Notes: generated by a model not told the origin, from the letters alone. DNA of 55,234 nt from Bacillota bacterium (GCA_017442535.1 JAFRZL010000029.1:1-55234), one strand, 5' to 3'; numbered from the stretch's first letter, positions 30,057-39,583 are shown. Program-made: numbers and translations.

Positions 30057-30857
30057 CTATGATTCGGCTTCCGTTTCTCCCTTACGGCTGCGGTAGATGC
30101 CGGGTGTCACGCCGTATTCTTCACGGAAAGCCCGGATCAGGTGGCTGCGGGAGCTGAATGCCAGGATCTCAGCGATCTCGGTCACGGAGTAATCCGAATA
30201 CAGCAACATGCTGGCCGCCGCTTCGAGCCGGCGGTGACGGATATAATTCTGGATCGTCATCCCACGCTTACGGTGGAAGAGCTTGGACAGATACCCGGGC
30301 GAGAGCCTGACATGCTCCGCCAGGTCTTTCAGATAAATCCGCTCATACAGGTGATAGTAGATATAGTCCATGCATTCCTTGACAGCCTGGTTCTGGGCCG
30401 CGGGGGAAAGCTCTTCCTCGCCGGCTTCCTGCTCGGCCATCTGCATGATCAGGGCAAGCTGCCCGGTCCGCTGCACGTCTGCGACCCTGTCGGTCATCTG
30501 CGTCACCATCTGCTGCAGCAGACGCATCAGATCCTCGCGGCTTGCACAGCCATCCAGCTGCTGGACATACAGATCCCGCAGATTACAGGCATCCTCCGTC
30601 GTGAGTCCGCCCTGCCCCGCATAATCCGCCGCCAGCGCCGCCATCTGCACAAAGCGGTATTTGTCATTGGTCAGCGGATCGGAGGACAGCGGCACAACCG
30701 CGGCATCAAAGCTCTGCCTGGCTTCCGGGATACTGCGCCGGTCACCTACCCGAATGTATTCATAGACCTGGAGAGCACGATCATAACCGGAGGGCGCAAT
30801 CCCTTTCTCCTGCGGCAAATACGTCGTATAAATCAGTTTCTCATCCTTCACTCTCAT
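30057..30857 (-). CDS. AraC-family transcriptional regulator
   Basis: The 266-residue protein ends in a double helix-turn-helix of the AraC type: CMDYIYYHLYERIYLKDLAEHVRLSPGYLSKLFHRKRGMTIQNYI, then RRLEAAASMLLYSDYSVTEIAEILAFSSRSHLIRAFREEYGVTPG. The N-terminal part (about 1-160) is helical, has no cupin-type sugar-binding motif and is of unknown ligand. I start it at the ATG 30855-30857, after AGAGGGGG; a longer reading would begin at the transcription start region. Orphan regulators of this type in gut Clostridia often control sugar use, but no target is adjacent on its strand. Confidence 0.85.
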   Translation of the reverse strand: MRVKDEKLIYTTYLPQEKGIAPSGYDRALQVYEYIRVGDRRSIPEARQSFDAAVVPLSSDPLTNDKYRFVQMAALAADYAGQGGLTTEDACNLRDLYVQQLDGCASREDLMRLLQQMVTQMTDRVADVQRTGQLALIMQMAEQEAGEEELSPAAQNQAVKECMDYIYYHLYERIYLKDLAEHVRLSPGYLSKLFHRKRGMTIQNYIRHRRLEAAASMLLYSDYSVTEIAEILAFSSRSHLIRAFREEYGVTPGIYRSRKGETEAES

Positions 30858-30927
30858 CGTCCCCCTCTCCGCGTTCGTAAGCCCCGATATCAGATATCCA
30901 ATGAATTGGTCATAAAATACCAAGTTT

Positions 30928-30933
30928 ATTATA
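30928..30933 (-). promoter_or_regulatory. Extended -10 promoter of the AraC-type gene
   Basis: TGG-TATAAT on the minus strand is a perfect extended -10 element. No good -35 box is present at 17 bases. Two GATATC copies (30886-30899) lie just after the start point. Confidence 0.6.
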
Positions 30934-30977
30934 CCACATTCAGCCGTCTTACGCTACCCATTTTTGCGAATGCGCAG

Positions 30978-31006
30978 AGAAAAAAAGAGCCCCAAATGAG
31001 GCTCTC
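30978..31006 (-). terminator. Terminator after the small membrane-anchored protein gene
   Basis: Minus-strand AGAGCC-loop-GGCTCT is followed by TTTTTT. It ends the long dehydrogenase-DUF1385-aminopeptidase-ABC-small protein unit. Confidence 0.85.
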
Positions 31007-31015
31007 AGGTTCAGT

Positions 31016-31525
31016 TCAGTCCAGGCCCATCCCGTCGAGGACCGCCCGGGCTTCTTCTACATTGGCTGCAGGGAAAACCGTCACCGTCTGCGGGTCCATC
31101 CGGAAAACGATTCTTGACAGAGACGGCGCGGAGGCAGAGAAATAGTACATCAGGTTCATCATTTTATTCCGGCCCTCGTCATACCAGTCAAAGCCAACCA
31201 TGGAGTGATAATAACTCTTATACTTGGTCAGAGGTCCGAAGAACTGTTTATTGAACGAAGATTTGGCATACTCTTCCGGCAAAATATCCTTCTGGTCAAC
31301 AGTCAGACTCATACTGCCGGTAAACCTGTCATCCCCTATTCCTGAAATCAGATGATGCCAGACAATGCCTTTGACTGTTAATGTGGCTTGTGACACTCTG
31401 CCATCCTCTGTGAACTGAATGCCTTCTGATATTCTGCTGACCGGGATCGGAATGCGGCCGAACAGCAGGAAAAGGGCAATAACACATAAAAGGACAATGA
31501 TGATTAAGAGTTTATTTTTTATCAT
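31016..31525 (-). CDS. Small membrane-anchored protein of unknown function
   Basis: The 169-residue protein has one N-terminal membrane helix (NKLLIIIVLLCVIALFLLFG) and an outer domain of about 140 residues with mixed beta strands. No Cys of a lipobox is found, so it is anchored by the helix. I recognise no domain. AGGGAG precedes the ATG. It lies 28 bases after the ABC exporter and is probably co-transcribed with it. Confidence 0.7.
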   Translation of the reverse strand: MIKNKLLIIIVLLCVIALFLLFGRIPIPVSRISEGIQFTEDGRVSQATLTVKGIVWHHLISGIGDDRFTGSMSLTVDQKDILPEEYAKSSFNKQFFGPLTKYKSYYHSMVGFDWYDEGRNKMMNLMYYFSASAPSLSRIVFRMDPQTVTVFPAANVEEARAVLDGMGLD

Positions 31526-31553
31526 AATTGCTCCCTAAGTTCTTATACTTCAA

Positions 31554-33323
31554 TTATTCCGTGCGGAACTGATACTCATACAGCTCCCGATACAGCCCGT
31601 TATTCGCCATCAGCTCGTCGTGCGTACCGCGCTCTTCCACGCCGTCGCGGGTCAGGACGATGATCTCGTCCGCGTTCTTGACGGTGGACAGGCGGTGTGC
31701 GACCACGATACAGGTGCGTCCGCGGGACAGTTCTTCAAGGGCCTGCTGGATCAGCATCTCGGTCGCGTTATCAAGCGCCGAGGTCGCCTCGTCCAGGATC
31801 AGGATCGCGGGATCTTTGAGGAAGACGCGTGCGATCGAGATACGCTGCTTCTGCCCTCCGGAAAGTTTGACGCCGCGCTCGCCGACCTGCGTATCGTAGC
31901 CGTTCTCCATTGTCATGATATACTCATGGATATTGGCTTTCTTAGCGGCTTCGATGATCTCCTCATCCGTCGCGTCCAGCTTGCCGTAGGCAATATTCTC
32001 GCGGATCGTCCCGTTGAACAGGAAGACATCCTGCGCCACCATACCGATGTTGCGGCGCAGATCATACCGGGACATATCCCGGATATCGATGCCGTCGATG
32101 GTGATGCTTCCCTCGTTCAGCTCATAGAAGCGCGGAATCAGGTGACACATTGTCGTCTTGCCCGCGCCGGACGGGCCGACCAGCGCCACCGTCTGTCCCT
32201 GATCGATCTTCAGCGACATGTGGCTGATCACACGGCTCGACGTATCCGCCTCGTCCGAATTCTGATAACGGAAGCCGACATCATCGAATTCGATCACGCC
32301 CTTGAGCGTCCCGACCGCAACCGGGTTCTCGGGCTCGGACTCTTCCGCCTCATCCATCACTTCGCGGAAACGGATGAAGCCGGTCATACCGTTCTGGATC
32401 TGCTCAAAGATATTGACCAGCCGCTGGATCGGCTTCAGGAACATGCCGACATACAGCAGGAAGGCCGCGAATTCGCCCGTATTGATCTTGCCTTTGAAGA
32501 AGAACATACCGCCTGCAAAGAGCGATACCAGGTACAGCAGGTCCTGGAAGAAATTCATGCTCGCGTTAAAATGCCCCATCGCACGGTAGGACCGCCCTCT
32601 GGCTTTCTTGAACCTTTCATTGGCCTCGTCAAATTTGGCATTCTCGTAGTCCGCAGTCGTATAAGCCTTGGACACGCGGATGCCGGCGATCGCCGTCTCC
32701 ACATTGGCATTGACTTCGGCGATCTCCTCCCTCGACTTGCGGGAGGTGTCGCGCAGCTCCTTGCGCAGCACGATGGCCAGGACCGCAATAAAAGGCACCA
32801 CCGCGAAAATAATGCCGGTGAGGGCGATATTGATGCGTGCCAGCATGATAAACGAACCGATCAGCATGACCATGGAGAGGAAAAGGTCCTCCGGTCCGTG
32901 ATGGGACAGCTCGGCGATATCCTGCAGATCATTCACAATTCGGGAAAGGATCGACCCGGTCTTGGTCTCGTCAAAGTAGATAAAGGGAAGCTTCTGCAGA
33001 TGCCGGAACATATCTCTTCGCATATCTCCCTGGATCCTCACACCGACCACATGGCCCCAAAACTGGATAAAATAGTTGAGCGCCATTTTAAGCAGATAAA
33101 TTCCCAGCAAAACGCCGGACCAGATCAGCAGCAGACGCAGATTCTGATTGGGCACATAATCATTGATTATATTCTTGGCGATCTGCGGGTAGAAAAGGTC
33201 ACAGGCCGCCACCACCAGCGCGCAGAACAAATCCGTCAGGAAGAGCGCCATGTGGGGCTTGTAGTAAGAAGCAAATTTCCGGATCAGATGCTGTTTGGGC
33301 AGATTGTCTTTTTCTCTTTTCAT
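31554..33323 (-). CDS. ABC exporter half-transporter (fused membrane and ATPase domains)
   Basis: This 589-residue type IV half-transporter has six membrane helices (about 25-310) and a C-terminal ATPase with Walker A GPSGAGKTT, Q-loop MVAQDVFLFNGT, signature LSGGQKQR, Walker B AILILDEATSALD and the switch His in VVAHRLSTV. Such proteins work as homo- or heterodimers and export drugs, lipids or peptides. No partner half-transporter is next to it, so a homodimer is likely. No close ribosome binding site stands before the ATG: GGAGG is 24 bases upstream, which is unusual. It follows the aminopeptidase gene by 43 bases. Confidence 0.93.
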   Translation of the reverse strand: MKREKDNLPKQHLIRKFASYYKPHMALFLTDLFCALVVAACDLFYPQIAKNIINDYVPNQNLRLLLIWSGVLLGIYLLKMALNYFIQFWGHVVGVRIQGDMRRDMFRHLQKLPFIYFDETKTGSILSRIVNDLQDIAELSHHGPEDLFLSMVMLIGSFIMLARINIALTGIIFAVVPFIAVLAIVLRKELRDTSRKSREEIAEVNANVETAIAGIRVSKAYTTADYENAKFDEANERFKKARGRSYRAMGHFNASMNFFQDLLYLVSLFAGGMFFFKGKINTGEFAAFLLYVGMFLKPIQRLVNIFEQIQNGMTGFIRFREVMDEAEESEPENPVAVGTLKGVIEFDDVGFRYQNSDEADTSSRVISHMSLKIDQGQTVALVGPSGAGKTTMCHLIPRFYELNEGSITIDGIDIRDMSRYDLRRNIGMVAQDVFLFNGTIRENIAYGKLDATDEEIIEAAKKANIHEYIMTMENGYDTQVGERGVKLSGGQKQRISIARVFLKDPAILILDEATSALDNATEMLIQQALEELSRGRTCIVVAHRLSTVKNADEIIVLTRDGVEERGTHDELMANNGLYRELYEYQFRTE

Positions 33324-33366
33324 TATGTATCAACGATTGCTCGTTATGACCTCCATTCTGATATTA

Positions 33367-35148
33367 TTAGCGGCTGTACCGTGTCTCGGCCGCGAGCCAT
33401 TCGCGCTCTTCCCGGTTCAGGTAGGGTGAGAGTGCCTCGTAGACATGGCGGTGGTACTCATTGATCCATGCCTTCTCCTGCTCGGTCAACATGGATTCGT
33501 CGATTACGCGCCAGTCATAGGGGCATACAGTCACGGTCTCAAAGCACAGGAACCGGCCGTCCACGGTCTTCTCAGCCTCGCGCACCAGGACCAGATTCTC
33601 GATCCGGACACCGAATTCACCTTCCGGATAATACCCGGGCTCATTGGAGATCAGCATGCCGGGCTCCAGCTTGACATCCACCGTGCCGCGCCCGATATTC
33701 TGCGGGCCTTCATGCACGGAAAGGACATAGCCGACGCCGTGGCCTGTGCCATGACGGTAATCCATGCCGTTCTGCCACAGGTACTGGCGGGCCAGAATGT
33801 CCAGGTAATGACCCTCTGTTTTCTCGAGAAACTGCGCGTGGCCCAGGGCCAGATGGCCCTTCAGGACCAGGGTGTAGACTTTTTTCATACGGTCGGTCAC
33901 CGGGCCGAGCACAATGGTACGGGTGATGTCCGTCGTTCCCTGATAATACTGGCCGCCGGAGTCCACGACGATCAGGCCTTCGGGTTTTAACTGTGCCGCG
34001 GAACCCTGCTGAGCGCTGTAATGGGCGCTCGCGCCGTTCGCCATATAGCCGGCGATCGTGCCGAAGCTCAGATCAAAGCAGTTAGGCTCTTCCAGCCTGC
34101 GGGCATCCAGGTACTGTCCGGCCTCCCACTCGTCGACGGGATGCTCCGTATCCTTGACACGCTCCTGCAGCCACTTGATAAAGCGTACCATCGCCACGCC
34201 ATCCATGACGTGTGCCTTGCGGATATTCTCCTGCTCGGTCGGATTCTTGCAGGCCTTGAAGCGGGTCGTGATATCGGTCTCGGATGCGATGGTCCAGTTA
34301 TCGGGGATCGAAGCTCCGAGCAGCATATTGATGCGCGCTTTATTCAGCAGGACTTTGCCGGCGGGAAGGTCCCGCAGCAAAGTGGGCAGTCCGTCATAGG
34401 GACACACCTCCACCCCATCCTCCGCAAGATGCGCGCGGATTTCGTCACTCACCTTGCAGCTGTCCACAAAGAGCCAGGCCCGGTCAAAGCCGATCAGCAG
34501 ATACGAATAAAAGACCGGTGTATGCAGGATATCGCTGCCGCGCAAATTCAGCAGCCATGCAATATCGTCCAGTGAAGCCAGCATCAGATAATCGGCTTCC
34601 TGCCCGCGAAGATGCTCACGCACACGAGCAAACTTGTCAGCGCGGCTCTCACCGCAGTATTCAAGCTCCAGTTCCCTTACCGCTCCGGCGGGAAGTGCGG
34701 GACGGTCCGCCCAGACTTCGTCCGCCAGATCCTTTTCCACCTTAAAACTAACGCCGGGAAGTTTCTCTGCATAGGCCTCTCCCACCCGCATGCTGACCAT
34801 GCGTCCGTCAAAGCCGAGCGTCTGTCCTTCTTTCAGATTGGCTGCGAGCCACTCCTCGGGATCGGGAACGCCTTCCAGGCCCCATTTATACAAAGTGATA
34901 CCGGTCCCGGCCACCTGGCGCTCGGCCTGAATATGATAGCGGCCGTCCGCCCACAGATAAGCACCGTCCTGCGTCACGGCAAGCGTCCCGGCCGATCCGG
35001 TAAAGCCGCTGAACCAGGCTCTCACGCGCCAATAATCCGCAACATATTCGCTCTGATGCGCATCCTGGCTGGGGATCCAATAAATGTCGATTCCTTCACG
35101 TGCCATGCAGGCCCTGAGGGCCGCCAGTCTTTCTCTGATCTCCATCAT
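33367..35148 (-). CDS. Xaa-Pro aminopeptidase (M24 family)
   Basis: This cytoplasmic metallopeptidase removes the N-terminal residue from peptides with proline in second place. The 593-residue length fits the long three-domain form. Two creatinase-like N-terminal domains (about 1-310) are followed by the pita-bread catalytic domain with the dimetal ligands in VDSGGQYYQGTTDITRT (two Asp), HGTGHGVGYVLSVHEG (His), ISNEPGYY (Glu) and RIENLVLV (Glu). The start may be the first or second ATG; both lie after AAGGAGG. The pairing with the DUF1385 gene just upstream matches the yqhT/yqhQ neighbourhood of Bacillus subtilis. Confidence 0.94.
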   Translation of the reverse strand: MMEIRERLAALRACMAREGIDIYWIPSQDAHQSEYVADYWRVRAWFSGFTGSAGTLAVTQDGAYLWADGRYHIQAERQVAGTGITLYKWGLEGVPDPEEWLAANLKEGQTLGFDGRMVSMRVGEAYAEKLPGVSFKVEKDLADEVWADRPALPAGAVRELELEYCGESRADKFARVREHLRGQEADYLMLASLDDIAWLLNLRGSDILHTPVFYSYLLIGFDRAWLFVDSCKVSDEIRAHLAEDGVEVCPYDGLPTLLRDLPAGKVLLNKARINMLLGASIPDNWTIASETDITTRFKACKNPTEQENIRKAHVMDGVAMVRFIKWLQERVKDTEHPVDEWEAGQYLDARRLEEPNCFDLSFGTIAGYMANGASAHYSAQQGSAAQLKPEGLIVVDSGGQYYQGTTDITRTIVLGPVTDRMKKVYTLVLKGHLALGHAQFLEKTEGHYLDILARQYLWQNGMDYRHGTGHGVGYVLSVHEGPQNIGRGTVDVKLEPGMLISNEPGYYPEGEFGVRIENLVLVREAEKTVDGRFLCFETVTVCPYDWRVIDESMLTEQEKAWINEYHRHVYEALSPYLNREEREWLAAETRYSR

Positions 35149-35164
35149 CCGTCCTCCTTGTTCT

Positions 35165-35983
35165 TTAGCCCAGCAAGCGGTCCATCAGGGAACGTTTGCC
35201 GGCATTTTCCCGGTACATTTTCATCTCATCCTCGGAAAGCTCTCCGGCTTCGGCCTTGATCAGCAGGTTGAGGCCGGCTCTTGCCGCCTCGAGCCTCTCC
35301 TCTTCCGGTTCGGCCGTCGTGACGAACTGCTGCAGCTTATCCCCCGCATAATTGAGCTTGCGCTTCAGCCAGGGCATTTTCTCTTCGGGCAGTCTGAAAG
35401 CCTCATAGGCCGTTCCCAGCACCAGCATGTTCTGCAGCACACCGTGACCCAGCGGGAGCAGCCCGACGGTCATTCCGGCCGCTGTGTAATAAACGATAAA
35501 ATTGGTCCCGCAGCGGCGCGAAATCCTCGATGCGGCCGCGGCCTGTTCGGGCGTTAATTCCTTCCCACTCAGCGTATAGGCATTGATGACCTTGTGTTCG
35601 GCGCCGTGATACTCTCGCAGATGTCCGCCCGGCCCGAAGACCTTATACATCATTCCCAGAATAAAGGCATACTCCGAGGCGATCAGTCCGGCGCCAAGGG
35701 CTTTGCCCGTCCAGTGTCTGCTCTTGCCGAGCAGCAGTGCACCGCCGATCCCTGCAAAGCCGAATCCCCAGGCGGTCAGGATCGCGGGGTTGCGAAAAAG
35801 CCTCACCAGGCCTCTCAGAATCGGCAGATTCAGCCAGCTTTTTTCATCGGAGACGGTGTCCTGAATCGGATAAATGCCGTAAACATGCTTGCCGCTCCTG
35901 GCATCATAGCGAAAAGTGACCGCGTAGTGCTCTCCCAGGAGCGTCATTCCGTCTTTGCGGGAACTTCCTGCCATCTTGATCAT
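35165..35983 (-). CDS. DUF1385 membrane protein (YqhQ-like)
   Basis: The 272-residue protein has two to four membrane helices (about 66-84, 93-115 and 160-185) and the family motifs EYHGAEHKVINAY and ISRRCGTNFIVYY. The family is widespread in Firmicutes but its biochemical role is not known. The start has GGAG at 8 bases and lies one base after the dehydrogenase stop codon, so the two are translated together. The acidic/basic C-terminal tail of about 60 residues is soluble. Confidence 0.88.
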   Translation of the reverse strand: MIKMAGSSRKDGMTLLGEHYAVTFRYDARSGKHVYGIYPIQDTVSDEKSWLNLPILRGLVRLFRNPAILTAWGFGFAGIGGALLLGKSRHWTGKALGAGLIASEYAFILGMMYKVFGPGGHLREYHGAEHKVINAYTLSGKELTPEQAAAASRISRRCGTNFIVYYTAAGMTVGLLPLGHGVLQNMLVLGTAYEAFRLPEEKMPWLKRKLNYAGDKLQQFVTTAEPEEERLEAARAGLNLLIKAEAGELSEDEMKMYRENAGKRSLMDRLLG

Positions 35984-35984
35984 C

Positions 35985-36965
35985 TTAGTCTCTCCTCTCT
36001 GTAAAATCCCTGAATTCGGGGACCGGCGTCAGGGGGCCTTCGCCCCTCAGTACGGAAAGTATATTGCGGGCGGCCAGATCAGCCATCCGCTCGCGTGCTT
36101 CCTGCGTCTCAGAACCGATATGAGGAACCATCATGACATTATTAAGCTTCAGAAGCGGGCTGTCCGGGGCAAGAGGTTCTTTTTCGAACACATCCAGCCC
36201 GGCGCCGAAGATTCTGCCCTCCTGCAGCGCACGGATCAGTGCCTGCTCATCCACGATCGGACCGCGCCCGATATTGACCAGCACGGCGGTCGGCTTCATC
36301 AGGCCGATTTCATGCTCGCCGACCATCCCGCGGGTCTCCGGTGTCAGCGGCGCGGCAATGACGACGTAATCCGACTGGCTCATCAGTTCGTCCAGCGGCA
36401 CCAGTTCAGCGCCGTAGAGCTGTTCCGCCTGCGGATTGCGGTGGCGGTTATGGTAAAGGATCGGCATGCTCATGCCAAGCGCTCCTCTGCGGGCGATCGC
36501 CTGCCCGATGCGGCCCATTCCGATGATGCCCATGGTCTTGCCGGAAATCTCCACTCCCCAGATCGGTTTGCCGCCGGGGCGCCATATGCCGGCACGCATC
36601 ATACGGTCCGATTCGGCGAGCCTGCGGGCCGTCCCGATCAGTAAGCCCATGGTCAGATCCGCGAGGGTATCATCCAGCACCCCGGGGACATTGGTCGCGA
36701 CAACGCCATGACGCCGCATGGCTTCAAGATCCAGATTATTATATCCAACCGAAGAAAGGGCTACGATTTTCAGCCTCGGAGCCGCCGCAAGCAATTCCTC
36801 ATCGATCACCAGAGAGCCATTGCCGTGGATCGCATCGGCATCTCCTACCTGCTGAAGCAATTCCTGCCGGTCCCCCGTAAGCACAAGCACTTCTGCCTGA
36901 TTCCTCATGCTCCGTAGAACATTTTCCGCCACATTGTGCGCCACAATGATCCTGCTCAAAACCAT
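35985..36965 (-). CDS. D-isomer-specific 2-hydroxyacid dehydrogenase
   Basis: The 326-residue NAD(P)-dependent enzyme of the glyoxylate reductase/phosphoglycerate dehydrogenase group reduces 2-keto acids to D-2-hydroxy acids. The nucleotide site is MGIIGMGRIGQAIARR. The catalytic Arg lies in LVNIGRGPIVDE, the Glu in DVFEKEPL and the His in VPHIGSET. It has no C-terminal ACT domain, so a role in serine synthesis is less likely. The start is either the ATG 36963-36965, with GGAGG only 2 bases before, or a TTG two codons later with better spacing. It begins a five-gene unit. Confidence 0.88.
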   Translation of the reverse strand: MVLSRIIVAHNVAENVLRSMRNQAEVLVLTGDRQELLQQVGDADAIHGNGSLVIDEELLAAAPRLKIVALSSVGYNNLDLEAMRRHGVVATNVPGVLDDTLADLTMGLLIGTARRLAESDRMMRAGIWRPGGKPIWGVEISGKTMGIIGMGRIGQAIARRGALGMSMPILYHNRHRNPQAEQLYGAELVPLDELMSQSDYVVIAAPLTPETRGMVGEHEIGLMKPTAVLVNIGRGPIVDEQALIRALQEGRIFGAGLDVFEKEPLAPDSPLLKLNNVMMVPHIGSETQEARERMADLAARNILSVLRGEGPLTPVPEFRDFTERRD

Positions 36966-37010
36966 GTCCTCCCTTCCCTCAAAAACAACCATTAGATATC
37001 CTTAGAAAGT

Positions 37011-37040
37011 ATTATAACACCATTCTTCCGCATTTGTCAC
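37011..37040 (-). promoter_or_regulatory. Promoter of the dehydrogenase-led operon
   Basis: GTGACA (37035-37040) and a perfect TATAAT (37011-37016) are 18 bases apart on the minus strand, about 45 bases before the start codon. Confidence 0.7.
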
Positions 37041-37051
37041 CCCTTTTCCGT

Positions 37052-37087
37052 CAAAAAATCGGCCTGACCGCACTGGCCGGGCCGATG
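37052..37087 (-). terminator. Terminator of the sulfatase-LysR unit
   Basis: Minus-strand ATCGGCC and GGCCGAT form a 7-base GC-rich stem around a 15-base loop, followed by TTTTT. It lies about 20 bases after the LysR stop codon. Confidence 0.8.
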
Positions 37088-37105
37088 ATCCGAAAGCATC
37101 AGGGT

Positions 37106-38041
37106 TTATTCCGCCTGATCCATCAGCAGATAGCTGATTTCGCGGAGGATGTCCCTCTCCACGTGAGTGAATCGGGCATCACGATGATACATCATATACT
37201 GGACGAAGGTCTGCCGGGGTATCTCCTTACCGTTTTCGGGATTGCGCTCCATCCAGGGGACGGTGACAATATTATCCCTGCTGTGCAGTGACTTCTGCGG
37301 CACAGTAGCCGCATCCATCAGAAACGCGACGGTACCGGGCTCGTTCAGCGCGTCAAATATCAGATCGACGCTGCCGTCTACTACGCGGCCGCGCTTCAGG
37401 ATCTTCATGGCCTGCGGCTGACGCATATACCATAGGCTGTACTTGGTCAGAATAATGGAGGAATCCTTGATATCTTTCGTTGAAATCGACTGCCGTCCGG
37501 CCAGAGGATCCTCTTTATTCAGATAAAAAGTCATGTAATTGGTCTGCAGCGGGATCACTTCAAATCCGCGGCGCTCCAGATCCTTGGACGTCGTCTCCCA
37601 GTAAAGGCTGTCGCAGAAGTCCAGCACCAGGCGGTGATGAATCTGCGCCGCGTAATCATGCGCAAAATATGTCCCCGCCCTGAACCGGAAGGTGCTGATG
37701 GAGACGCCGTGCCGGCTGATCATGCTGTAAATGTCATTCATGAACCGCTCATGCATCGCCGTGTTGATGTAAATACTCAGATAACTGTGATTCTCCGACA
37801 GGTCTTCCATGGCCTGATAGCAGTCAAGCATCTTACGGGCAAGCTCAACAAAGCGTGCCCCATCCTCACTCAGTGTAACGCCTTTGGAGTTCCTGACAAA
37901 AATTACGATCCCGAGTTCTTTCTCGATCGTGCGGATGGCTGCGGAAAGCGTCGTCTGCGACAGATGAGCTTCCTCTGCAGCCTTGGTGATCGAATGATAC
38001 TCAGCTGCCATAATAATGTAAGGCAATACTTCAATTCGCAT
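37106..38041 (-). CDS. LysR-family transcriptional regulator
   Basis: The 311-residue protein has the LysR winged helix at 1-65 (IMAAEYHSITKAAEEAHLSQTTLSAAIRTIEKELGIVIFVRN) and a less typical effector domain (about 90-300). AAGGAGCTGTTCAG precedes the ATG. It lies 44 bases after the sulfatase gene on the same strand, so it may be co-transcribed and may control the sulfatase. LysR regulators more often stand divergent to their target, so this is only a guess. Confidence 0.85.
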   Translation of the reverse strand: MRIEVLPYIIMAAEYHSITKAAEEAHLSQTTLSAAIRTIEKELGIVIFVRNSKGVTLSEDGARFVELARKMLDCYQAMEDLSENHSYLSIYINTAMHERFMNDIYSMISRHGVSISTFRFRAGTYFAHDYAAQIHHRLVLDFCDSLYWETTSKDLERRGFEVIPLQTNYMTFYLNKEDPLAGRQSISTKDIKDSSIILTKYSLWYMRQPQAMKILKRGRVVDGSVDLIFDALNEPGTVAFLMDAATVPQKSLHSRDNIVTVPWMERNPENGKEIPRQTFVQYMMYHRDARFTHVERDILREISYLLMDQAE

Positions 38042-38085
38042 CTGAACAGCTCCTTTACAGATGGCCTAAGGGATGAGAAACCTGC

Positions 38086-39414
38086 TTACAGGTACTCCTC
38101 GCCCTCAAAAGCCCTCAGCTTCCCCTCCTGCGCCTTGGCGGCGGGAATGATCTCCGCGTCCTCGCCGGCGCGCTGCATATAGCGGTGCATCTTCTCCCTG
38201 AGCACTTCACAAACACCCTCATGGCCCTTGCTGTGGATCAGATTATGAAGCTCCCACGGATCGTGTTCCAGGTCATACAAAAAGGTTTCCGTATAACGGT
38301 CCGCCCGGGAATCCTGTGAGATATCGGCGTCAAGTGCCTCCACCGAATACTTCCACCGATGGGTACGGATGGCCCTGCCCACCTGTGATTCGCTGATCTG
38401 CACATAAACAGCTTCCTCGCCCTTATTCTCCGGATGATGAAGCTCCGGAAGGAAGGAATGCCCTTCCATGTCCTCGGGAACCGGGATGCCGCAGGCGTCA
38501 AGCAGTGTCGGGGCCACATCCACCAAACTGATCAGCTGGCGCATGCTGCCTCCGGAAATAAAGGGGCCGCCATAGAGCGCCATCGGGATATGGATGGAGC
38601 TTTCATGGCAGGAACGCTTATATTCCTTATTGCGGGTCTTGAAATGACAGCCGTGATCGGAGGTAAAGAGAACGATCGTATCCTCGGACAGACCGAGGCT
38701 GTGCAGTGCGTCATTCACTCTGCCGAGAGCCGCGTCCAGACGTTTGACCATTCCGTAATACCCCGACAGATGCTGCCAGGCTGTTCCTCCGAGCGAAGCC
38801 AGATCCGGCGGAATATACTGGTAAGCCCGCTTAAAGTCCACGTCGGGAGGCGGAAAACTGTCATTGGAATTCTGGAAATGCGGCTCCAGATACGAGACAA
38901 AGAGGAAGAACGGATGGTCCTTATGTTCGTCAATATACCGGATAGCTGCATCGGTCAGAGCGTCCACGCGGTACCCGGGCAGCTTCACAGGCTGATTGTC
39001 ATTGTCATAAACGACTGTATCATAGGCGGTGGAAGTGTGCTCCAGAGAATTCGCGCCGAGCCAGTACTGATAACCGCCGCGTTCCTCCTCCTTGACGGCT
39101 GCTCTTCCTGATCCGAGATGCCATTTCCCGATGTAGCCGGTATCATATCCGGCTTCATTGAAATAATCCGCCATGGTCTTGTGCGCGCGTCCCAGCACTT
39201 TGGCGTTTCTCCATGTCCCCACCGTGGTCGCGTATTTTCCTGTCTGCAGGGCTCCTCTTGCGGGGCAGCAGACAGGCTGGCAGGTAAAGGCATTGGGCAC
39301 ATAGGTGCCCTCCAGTGCCATTTTGTCAAAGCAGGGGGTCAGTCCGCAGGGATTACCCGCAACGCCGGTCGTGTCCCAGCGCTGTTGGTCGGTAAAAAAG
39401 ACGATTACATTCAT
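38086..39414 (-). CDS. Sulfatase (S1 type, Cys-type active site)
   Basis: The 442-residue enzyme belongs to the formylglycine sulfatases of the alkaline phosphatase fold. The signature is VCCPARGALQTGKY, in which Cys49 of C-C-P-A-R would be changed to formylglycine by an anaerobic sulfatase-maturing enzyme (none in this window). Metal ligands are likely in FFTDQQRWD near the N-terminus and in LFTSDHGCHF further on. I see no signal peptide, so it would act in the cytoplasm on imported sulfated sugars. It lies downstream of a sugar-binding lipoprotein gene and upstream of a LysR regulator, which fits glycan use. Confidence 0.92.
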   Translation of the reverse strand: MNVIVFFTDQQRWDTTGVAGNPCGLTPCFDKMALEGTYVPNAFTCQPVCCPARGALQTGKYATTVGTWRNAKVLGRAHKTMADYFNEAGYDTGYIGKWHLGSGRAAVKEEERGGYQYWLGANSLEHTSTAYDTVVYDNDNQPVKLPGYRVDALTDAAIRYIDEHKDHPFFLFVSYLEPHFQNSNDSFPPPDVDFKRAYQYIPPDLASLGGTAWQHLSGYYGMVKRLDAALGRVNDALHSLGLSEDTIVLFTSDHGCHFKTRNKEYKRSCHESSIHIPMALYGGPFISGGSMRQLISLVDVAPTLLDACGIPVPEDMEGHSFLPELHHPENKGEEAVYVQISESQVGRAIRTHRWKYSVEALDADISQDSRADRYTETFLYDLEHDPWELHNLIHSKGHEGVCEVLREKMHRYMQRAGEDAEIIPAAKAQEGKLRAFEGEEYL

Positions 39415-39478
39415 AGAATTGCTCCTTCCTCCGGCCTGCCGCCGGCCATATTATTGTCGAACAGGTTGTTTTATGAAA

Positions 39479-39539
39479 AGAGGGATCCGGTCATGTCGAT
39501 CAAGGATGGATACTCATCCCGATGGACCCGGATCCCTCT
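39479..39539 (-). terminator. Long-loop terminator after the first solute-binding protein gene
   Basis: Minus-strand AGAGGGATCCGG and CCGGATCCCTCT pair perfectly over 12 bases around a 37-base loop and are followed by TTTC. It lies 45 bases after the stop codon. The T-run is short, so part of the transcripts may continue into the sulfatase gene, for which I see no clear promoter. Confidence 0.65.
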
Positions 39540-39583
39540 GCTTTCCCTGATGCGCCTATACTCCGTTATGAACGGAACCGTCT

